Source: Luzula sylvatica (lineage: Eukaryota; Streptophyta; Magnoliopsida; Poales; Juncaceae). Taken from it: a DNA stretch of 64,000 bases. A program made the position numbers and the translations under genes. The DNA lies in contig OX326956.1 of the NCBI GenBank assembly GCA_946800325.1, positions 9,961,167 to 10,025,166 of the forward strand, in the 5' to 3' direction. The notes under the pieces are model-generated. The model saw only the letters and a program-made list of their open reading frames with translations. It ran no database searches and was not told the DNA's origin. This document shows, piece after piece, positions 57,369-64,000 of this stretch. Numbering within the stretch: position 1 is the stretch's first letter; the number at the start of each line of letters is the position of its first letter.

Positions 57369-59010
57369 TGATGTGAGGCAAATAGAGCACGTTTTACATG
57401 CTTAATTTGGAGGTTTTAGCCTTGTGAAAGTGTATTCTGCATAGTTTATTCATCATATTTTAGATAAATTGAATATTACTTCACTTAATGTGTTTTATGC
57501 CTATTCACAGGAATTAGAAGGATTTGCTGAAGATTTGGAGAGTGTAGTTGTCTCCAGAATGCCAAAGGGAGTCGAAATGATATATCATACCGCTATTTTC
57601 GGTACACGGACAAGGCTGGAGGCAAATAAACCCATGTTAGAGAAAGCCCAAAAAGCTACACGAAATCCACTCAAACCCAATGCCTTATCCTTCCCACCTA
57701 TCCTGGTGGAAATGTCCTCAATACCCCCAATCCTCTCCATCAACCCCTGGCCAATCAGAATACACCTTGCATGCTATAAATAAGACCCAAGGGCCTTGAG
57801 TTGAAGGCTCTCTCGGACTGACTCTTTCCCCCTCATTCTGTTCTCTCTTCTTCTTTCTCTCTTCCAAGCACATGCAAGACAATCCAAGATACTTCAAGAT
57901 TCTTCAAGAAAGCCATTGAGGTTTCGTACCGTGACCTGGATTCATTCCTTTCGGGCGATTCCTCCTCCTCCTCGAAGATCGTACCGTGACCAGGGCTCAT
58001 TCCTTTTCGGGCGATTTAGAAGTGACCGTGACTCGATCCGTTTTCTTCGCAGCGAGCTGGATTCGTGACTCGGAGAGAAGAGTTTTTGTGAAGATCAGTG
58101 GAAAAGACCCCTTGACCAGAGCTTGCTCTTTTAGGGTGATTTCGCGAACCTCACGACTCGAGCTCGATCTCCTTTCGACCAGTCCTCGACGTGACGTGAG
58201 AAATCGATCTTTCGGCACGAGGAGAGAAGACCAAGAGCTGCATCACGAGTTTCCCTCATTCTAGGTGTACTCTTTCTTATCTCTTGATGTTCTTGTTGTT
58301 TGGTTTAGTCTAAACTTTGTGTATGGAAAATTCTGCGATTTATTGAATCTTTTAATCTCAAAAGTTCTTGCTTGTTTGTGTTACTCTAGTTTTGAATCGT
58401 GCGTAATTTTAGTTATAATCGCACCATAATTGAACCGTTCTTGCAACTTCTTGAATTGCTTGAAATTAGTTTCTGAACCATAATTCAGCCTTATTTGTCA
58501 ATCTAGTTAAAAATGCACCAACTCTTAATCGTTCTTGAAACTTCTTGAGTTGGTTATTTGTGTGTTACATTATAACTCTGAACCTCTCGTGAAGCTCTAG
58601 GTTAATTGTCTTGCTTGAAATAAACTTCAAAATCTCATTTCAGCCTTGTTTGCAAAAACGCAGAAATATGCGTTTTCTTGATTTTCTTGACTAGTTTGAT
58701 GTGCTTTAAATCGTGTATAAATCTGAACCCTTATGAAATTCTCAAAATTTGGTTTCAATGGAATTTCTTGGTCAAGAACTTCTCTTTAACCTCTAAAACA
58801 CCATAATCAAGTGAGAAATTCCATAGAAACAAAAGTTAGAAGTTTTTGTGAGTAGTTTAAATCAAAAATTTTGAATCATAATTGATGCACCAGCTCTCTG
58901 TGGATCGATCCTCATATTTACCACTGTAAAAACATGAGATTAAATTCTGTGATATTTGAGGTTTAAAACAACGACGATACTTTTCAAGTGTCTAAAAAAC
59001 CCGTTCATCA
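57369..59010 (+). repeat. Gypsy 5' LTR, 1,642 bp
   Basis: It starts TGATGTGAGGCAAATAG and ends AAAAAACCCGTTCATCA (TG...CA). TATAAATA at 57775-57782 follows a CCAATCAGAA box at 57751-57760. Open frames inside (57469-57783, 57986-58264) have no domain match and are not retained in the related LTR at 39346-40313. The R-U5 part holds two GTACCGTGACC repeats (about 57928 and 57979). Confidence 0.88.
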
Positions 59011-59012
59011 AA

Positions 59013-59030
59013 TGGCGCCGCTGCCGGGGA
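59013..59030 (+). promoter_or_regulatory. Primer-binding site, tRNA-Asp type
   Basis: TGGCGCCGCTGCCGGGGA lies two bases after the LTR. It matches the TGGCGCCGTTGCCGGGGA primer site found in Athila and related plant gypsy elements (complementary to tRNA-Asp) with one difference, C for T at position 9. Confidence 0.85.
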
Positions 59031-59149
59031 GCGGTGTTTAAGTCAATTGTTCGATTTAAATTTTCAGAATTTTAGTTCATAAAAAATTGTACTCACATCT
59101 TGGTTTTTCTTTGTGATCATTTTAGGTGTGTTTGTGGTGGAAGAAATCT

Positions 59150-59929
59150 ATGCACAATACACGATCTCGCAAAGGCACATTACTACCAATTGACGAGGAT
59201 ATCGAAAAAAAAAAATTCAGCACGAAGAAGAGCAAAAATCCTCTTCAAGAAGATCAAGAAGAAGCTGAACCAGAACCGCAAACACAAACTTTTTTTTCTT
59301 TCTCTCCTCCTTTACAATTCAATATGGCTGATGAAACAAGAGTTCCAAGGCCAAAAACCTTGAGAGAACTTGTAGCACCAAGACACGTAGATGATAATTA
59401 TAACTTCATTAGGCCGAATATACCCAATTTTAAAGCTGATCCGAGCATTTTAGGCTCATTGCCTATTTTTCACGGGAAAGCCACTGAAAACCCTCACAAG
59501 CATTTAAAAGACTTCAAAATACAGTTAAATATATATTCGAACTATGAAGGTTTTAATGACATTCTTCTTCTTATATTTCCATATTCATTAGGTGAAGGGC
59601 CAAAGGACTGGTTTTACAAGCTAAGGGGGCCTCTTACTTTCAGCGATGTATCAAACCTATTCAAGGAGAAGTATTACTCGGCGTCTCGATTAGCAGCGAT
59701 AAGGCATGAACTCTTGGCAATCACACAAAAGGCGAATGAGGTCTACCACGAGTATTTCGACCGTTTTATGCGATTGATGGAAGAATGCCCCAGCCACAAT
59801 GTCGAGCTGCATTACCTTTACGAACAGTTCATAAACGGACTATGCTACTCCGATTACCAATTCCTCAATGCTTGTGCGGGAGGAAACATTGCGAATAAAG
59901 AAATCGTGGAGATTCAGAAACTGTTATAG
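59150..59929 (+). CDS. Gypsy gag (capsid) N-terminal part, truncated
   Basis: Gag packages the element RNA into cytoplasmic particles. I prefer the ATG at 59150 (MHNTRSRKG), the usual style of Athila gag starts; the same frame is open from 59126. Residues ~70-90 read RVPRPKTLRELVAPRHVDDN, the typical pre-capsid segment. Residues ~100-250 form the Retrotrans_gag domain (FHGKATENPHKHLKDF, LLLIFPYSLGEGPKDWFYKL, FKEKYYSASRLAAIRHEL, YHEYFDRFMRLMEECPSH, LYEQFINGL). A TAG at 59927-59929 ends the frame before the zinc knuckle. About 110 bp later the element is cut off. It is probably non-functional. Confidence 0.88.
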   Translation: MHNTRSRKGTLLPIDEDIEKKKFSTKKSKNPLQEDQEEAEPEPQTQTFFSFSPPLQFNMADETRVPRPKTLRELVAPRHVDDNYNFIRPNIPNFKADPSILGSLPIFHGKATENPHKHLKDFKIQLNIYSNYEGFNDILLLIFPYSLGEGPKDWFYKLRGPLTFSDVSNLFKEKYYSASRLAAIRHELLAITQKANEVYHEYFDRFMRLMEECPSHNVELHYLYEQFINGLCYSDYQFLNACAGGNIANKEIVEIQKLL

Positions 59930-60042
59930 ATGATGGCGTCAAATTCGCAAGCAAGACGCAACGTGGAGTACCGAGTGAACGCATGTACCGACCTCAATGT
60001 CGACATGTTAAATAACAAACTAGAAATAATAATGAAAGCGCT

Positions 60043-60148
60043 GGGTCTGTAGGTAGGTACTTAGTTTGTTAGTTAGTCAATTATTTAGTTAGTTAGTTAG
60101 TTAGATAGTTTGTTAATCGGTATGTAGGAAGATACTTAGTTAATTAGC

Positions 60149-60180
<32 letters not shown>

Positions 60181-61056
60181 ATGTTAGTTAGTTAGTTTGT
60201 TAGTTCGTATGTGGGAAGTTAGTTAGTTAGTTAGTTAATTGGTATGCAGGAAGATAGTTATTTAGTTAGTTAGTTAGTTAGTGGGTTTGTAGGAAGGTAG
60301 TTAATTAGTTAGTCACTAAGTTAGTTAATAGGTATGTAGGAAGATAGTTAGTTAGTTAGTTAGTTATTTAGTTAGTTAATTAGTCAGTTAGTTATTTAGT
60401 TAGTAAGTTATAGGTAGTTAGTTAATCAGTTAATTAGTTAGTTAGTTAGTTAGTCAATATGTATGTAATAAGGTAGTTAGTTAGTTAGTTACATAGTTAG
60501 ATAATTAGTGAGTTAGTGAGTTAGGTAGTTAGTCAGTAGTTATTTAGTTAGTTATTTAGTTGGTTAGTTAGTTAGTTATATATTTAGTTAGTTAGTTAGT
60601 TAGTTAGTGGGTTCGTACGAAGGTAGTTAGTTAATTAATTAGTTAGGTAGTTAGTTAGTTTGTTAATAGGTATGCATGCAGGTAGTTGGTTAGAAAGTTA
60701 GTAAGTTAATTAGTTAGTTAGTTAGTTAGTTAGCTAGTAGTTAGTTAGTTAGTTTGTTAATTAGTTAATTATTTAGTTTGTTAGTTAATTAGTTGATTAA
60801 TTAATTAGTTAGTTAGTTAGTTAGTTAGTAACTTAGTTAATGGGTATGTATCAAGGTAGCTACTTATTTAGCAAATTAGTTAGTTAGCTAGTAGTTAGTT
60901 AGTTCGTTTCATAATTAGTTAGTAACTTAGTTAGTTAGCTAGATAGTTAGTAAATAGGTATGTAGGAAGATAGTTAGTTAGTTAATTAATTAGTTATTTA
61001 GTGAGTAATCCAGTAGTTAGTTAGTTAGTTAGTTATTTATTTAGGTATTTGTCTAG

Positions 61057-61099
<43 letters not shown>

Positions 61100-61627
61100 C
61101 CAGTAGTTAGTTAGTTAGTTATTTAGTTAGTTAGCTAGTGGTTATGTAGGAAGGTAGGTAGATATGTAGGTAGTTAGTCAATTAGTTACTTAGTAAGTTA
61201 GTTAGTTAGTTAATAGGTATGTAGTTCGTTCGTTCGTTAGTTAGTCAGTTAGTTAGTTAGTTAGTTAATATGTATGTTAGAAGGTAGTTAGTTAGTTAGT
61301 TAGATAGTTAATTTGTTAGTAAGTAAGTTAGTTAATTAGTTAGCTAGTAGTTAGTTAGTTAGTTAGTTAATTAGTTAGATAGTTAGTAGTTATGTAGGTA
61401 GGTAGTTAGTAAGTTAGTTAGTTAATATGTATGTGCGAAGATAGTTAGTTAGTTAGTTAGTTAGTGGGTTTGTAGGAAGGTAGTTAGTTAATTAGTTAGT
61501 TAGTTAGTTAATAGGTATGTAGGAAGATAGTGAGTAAGTTAGTTAGATAGTTTGTTAGTTACTAAGTTAGTTAGTTAATGAGTCAGTTAGTTGGTTAGTT
61601 AGTTAGTTTGTTAGTTTGTTAATCAGG

Positions 61628-61661
<34 letters not shown>

Positions 61662-62308
61662 ATAGTTAGTTAGTTAGTTAGTTAGTTTGTGGGTATGTAG
61701 GAAGGTAGTTAGTTAGTTGGTAGGTATGTAGGAAGTTAATTAGTTGGTTAGTTAGTTAGTTAGTTTGTTAGTTAGCTAGTAGTTAGTTAGTTAGTTAGTT
61801 AGTTATTTAGCTAATTATATTGTTAGCTAAGTAGTTAGTTGGTTAGTTAGTTAATTAGTTAGTTAGTTAGTTAGTGGATATGTAGGAAGGTAGGTACTTA
61901 GTTAGTTAGATAGCTAATGGGTATTTAGGAAGGTAGGTAGTTAGTTATTAAGTTAGTTAGTTAGTTATCTTGTAGTTGGTTAGTTATTTAGTTAGTCAGT
62001 CAATCAGTCAGTTAGTTAGTTAGTTAGTTAGTTAGATAGTTAGTAAATATGTATAGAAAAAGGTAGTTAGTTTTTCCGTTAGATAGTTAGTGAAAGAGTT
62101 AGTTAGTTTTTTTGATAGTAGTTCGTTATCAAGTAGTTAGTTAGTTTGTTAGTTAATCCGTTAGTCCTTTAGTTAGTTTGTTAGTTGTTGGAAAGTAGTT
62201 AGTTAGTTAGTTAGTTAGTTATTTATTTAGTTAGTTCGTTGGCTAGTTAATGGTCATGTAGGAAGGTAGATAGTTAGTTAGTTAGTTAGTTAATAGGTAT
62301 GTGGCAAG

Positions 62309-62343
<35 letters not shown>

Positions 62344-63845
62344 TCTAGTACTTAGTTTGTTAATTAGTTAGTTGACTAGTTAGTTATTTAGTTAGTTAGT
62401 TAGCTCGTAGTTAGTTAGTTGACTACTTAGTTATTTAGTTAGTTAGTTAGTTAACTAGTTATCTAGCAGTTAGTTAGTTAACTAGTTAGTTATTTAGTTA
62501 GTTAGTTAATGGGTAAGCAGGAAGTTAGTTTGTTAGTTAGTTAGTAAGTTAGTTAGTTAATAAGAATGTAACAAGATATTTAGTTCGTTAGTTAGTTAGT
62601 TAGTTAGTTAGTTAGTAAGTTAGTTAGTTAATAAGTATGTAAGAAGATATTTAGTTAGTTAGTTAGTTAGTTGGTTTGTAGGAAGGTAGTTTGTTAATTA
62701 GTTAGTTAGTTTGTTAATTAATAGGTGTGTAGGAAGATAATTAGTTAGCTAGTTAGTTAGTTCGTTAGTTAGTTATTTAGTTAGATATCTAGTAGTTCAT
62801 TTAGTTATTTAATTAGTTAGTTAGTTAGTTAGTTAGTTATTTAGTCAGCTTGCTAGTAGTTGGTTAGTTAGTTAGTTAGTTAATTAGTTAATTAGTTAGT
62901 TAGTTAATATGTATGAAAGAAGGAAATTAGTTAGTTAGTTAGATAAATAGTTAGTTAATTTGATTGTTAGTTAGTTAGTTAGTTATCTAGTTGGTTAGTT
63001 AGTTAGTTAGTTAGTTAGTTAGTCAGTTAATCAGTTAGATAGTTAGTTAGTCAGGTAATATGTGTGTAAGAAGCTAGTTAGTTTTTTCGTTAGATTGTTA
63101 GTGAAAGAGTTAGTTAGTTACTTAGTTAGTTAGTTATCAAGTAATTAGTTAGTTAGTTAATAAATCCGTTAGATATTTAGTTAGTTTGTTAGTTAGTTAG
63201 TTGTCTAGTTAGTGATAATGTAGGAAGGAAGTTAGTTAGTTAGTTGATAGGTATGTGGGAAGATAGTTAGTTAGTTAATTAGTTAGTTATTTAGTTAGAT
63301 AATTAGTTAGTTAGTTAGTTAGTTAGTTGGTTCGTTAGTTGGTTCGTTAGTTAATTATTTAGTTAGTTAGTTAGTTAGTTAGCTAGTAGTTAGTTAGTTA
63401 ACTACTTAGTTATTTATTTAGTTAGTTAGTTAGTTCGCTAGTAGTTAGTTAGTTAACTAGTTAGTTATTTAGTTAGTTAGTTAGTTAGTTAGTTAGTGTG
63501 TTCGTACGAAGGTAGTTAATTAATTAGTTAGTTAGGTAGTTATTTAGTTAGTTAATATGTATGTATAAAGGTAGTTGGTTAGTAAGTTAGTTAGTTAGTT
63601 AGTTGGATAATAGTTAGTTAGTTAGTTAATTAGTTAGTTAATTAGTTATTTAGTTAGTTAGTTAGTGAGTAAGTTAGTAGGAAGATAGGTAGTTCGTTAG
63701 TTAGATAGTTAGTTATTTAGTTAGTTAATTAGTTGTAGGTAGTTAGTTAATAACTTAATTACTTCGCTATTTAGTTAGTTAGTTAGTCAATATGTATGTG
63801 AGAAGGTAGTTAGTTAGTTAGTTACATAGTTAGTTAGTTAGTTAC

Positions 63846-63878
<33 letters not shown>

Positions 63879-64000
63879 AGATAGTTAGTTAATCAGTTAG
63901 TTATTTAGTTAGTTAGTTAACTAGTTATCGTGTAGTTAGTTAGTTTGTTAGTTATATATATAGTTAGTTAGTCAGTTAGTTTGTTGGTATGTAGGAAGTT
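60043..64000. repeat. TTAG tetranucleotide array, part 3, running off the window
   Basis: Same array as parts 1 and 2, with GTACG markers at about 60609 and 63498. It has more varied interruptions from 61.2 kb on (CGTTCGTTCG at 61216, TTTTTCCGTTAG at about 62070 and 63075). The end of the array is not in the window. Confidence 0.93.

Larger units (their letters stand above)
57369..60042 (+). mobile_element. Ty3/gypsy (Athila-like) retrotransposon, 5' fragment
   Basis: LTR, primer site and gag in order, then an abrupt junction with TTAG array at about 60042. Protease, RT, RNase H, integrase and the 3' LTR are all missing. The left flank is TTAG array (GTTAG). The right junction resumes in a GGGTCTGTAGGTAGG phrase that is part of the array, so the truncation arose by deletion or recombination after insertion. 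Confidence 0.88.

Noticed and set aside
57469..58264. Two plus-strand frames in the gypsy LTR
   Set aside because: They lie across the LTR promoter and leader and are not conserved in the related LTR at 39346-40313.

Overview
This is nuclear plant DNA, probably from a eudicot, and most of it reads as repeat-rich heterochromatin. The evidence is plant-type intron structure in a CDC20 gene, a very long P-class PPR gene, plant lineages of mobile elements (Sirevirus-like Ty1/copia, Athila-like Ty3/gypsy, CACTA, Mutator-like, SINE) and long satellite arrays. No rRNA, tRNA or CRISPR locus was found, and there are no prokaryotic signals. I cannot name the species.

Gene-bearing left arm (1-11.2 kb). 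A six-exon CDC20 gene (938-3857), an activator of the anaphase-promoting complex, keeps all its splice sites. It has one premature TGA, and a ~1 kb Mutator-like element with a 9-bp target duplication sits exactly on its last 5' splice site. Its upstream region carries paired E2F-like sites and G2/M (MSA-like) motifs. Next is a 1.1 kb internally deleted Ty1/copia element (4138-5248) with two LTRs, a primer site and only the tail of RNase H. A PPR gene (6736-10181) follows, with about 30 motifs. Twenty-one of them form an almost perfect 105-bp tandem array, and a 2-bp TA insertion breaks the frame in the middle.

Satellite and Sirevirus block (11.2-30.2 kb). An AT-rich ~175-bp satellite is interrupted by a young, minus-strand Sirevirus-like element (13000-19957): LTR, multiple polypurine tracts, an extra ORF behind pol, and pol with one stop. 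Its 5' end (gag, primer site) is missing. At that point 2,487 bp of flanking satellite plus LTR is repeated as a direct duplication (19958-22444), which looks like a full-element allele joined to a solo-LTR allele. The satellite reverses orientation at about 22.86 kb and then runs to 30.2 kb. In its last ~2.5 kb it is organised as 4-monomer (~694 bp) and probably 8-monomer (~1.39 kb) higher-order repeats.

TTAG arrays and nested elements (30.2-64 kb). Three stretches (30196-37308, 52203-57368, 60043-64000) are a degenerate TTAG tetranucleotide array with long-period punctuation. They are separated by two blocks. The first (37309-52202) is a decayed CACTA element with a left terminus, a minus-strand TNPA/Transposase_24-like gene, a plus-strand Tnp2 pseudogene, a nested gypsy LTR, a SINE and local tandem repeats. 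The second (57369-60042) is a 5' fragment of an Athila-like Ty3/gypsy element (LTR, tRNA-Asp-type primer site, gag).

The genes do not form a pathway. CDC20 and the PPR gene are host genes; the rest are mobile-element genes. The least explained items are the palindrome family shared by the Sirevirus LTR and both flanks of its extra ORF, the chimeric Sirevirus/solo-LTR structure, and the satellite and TTAG higher-order organisation.
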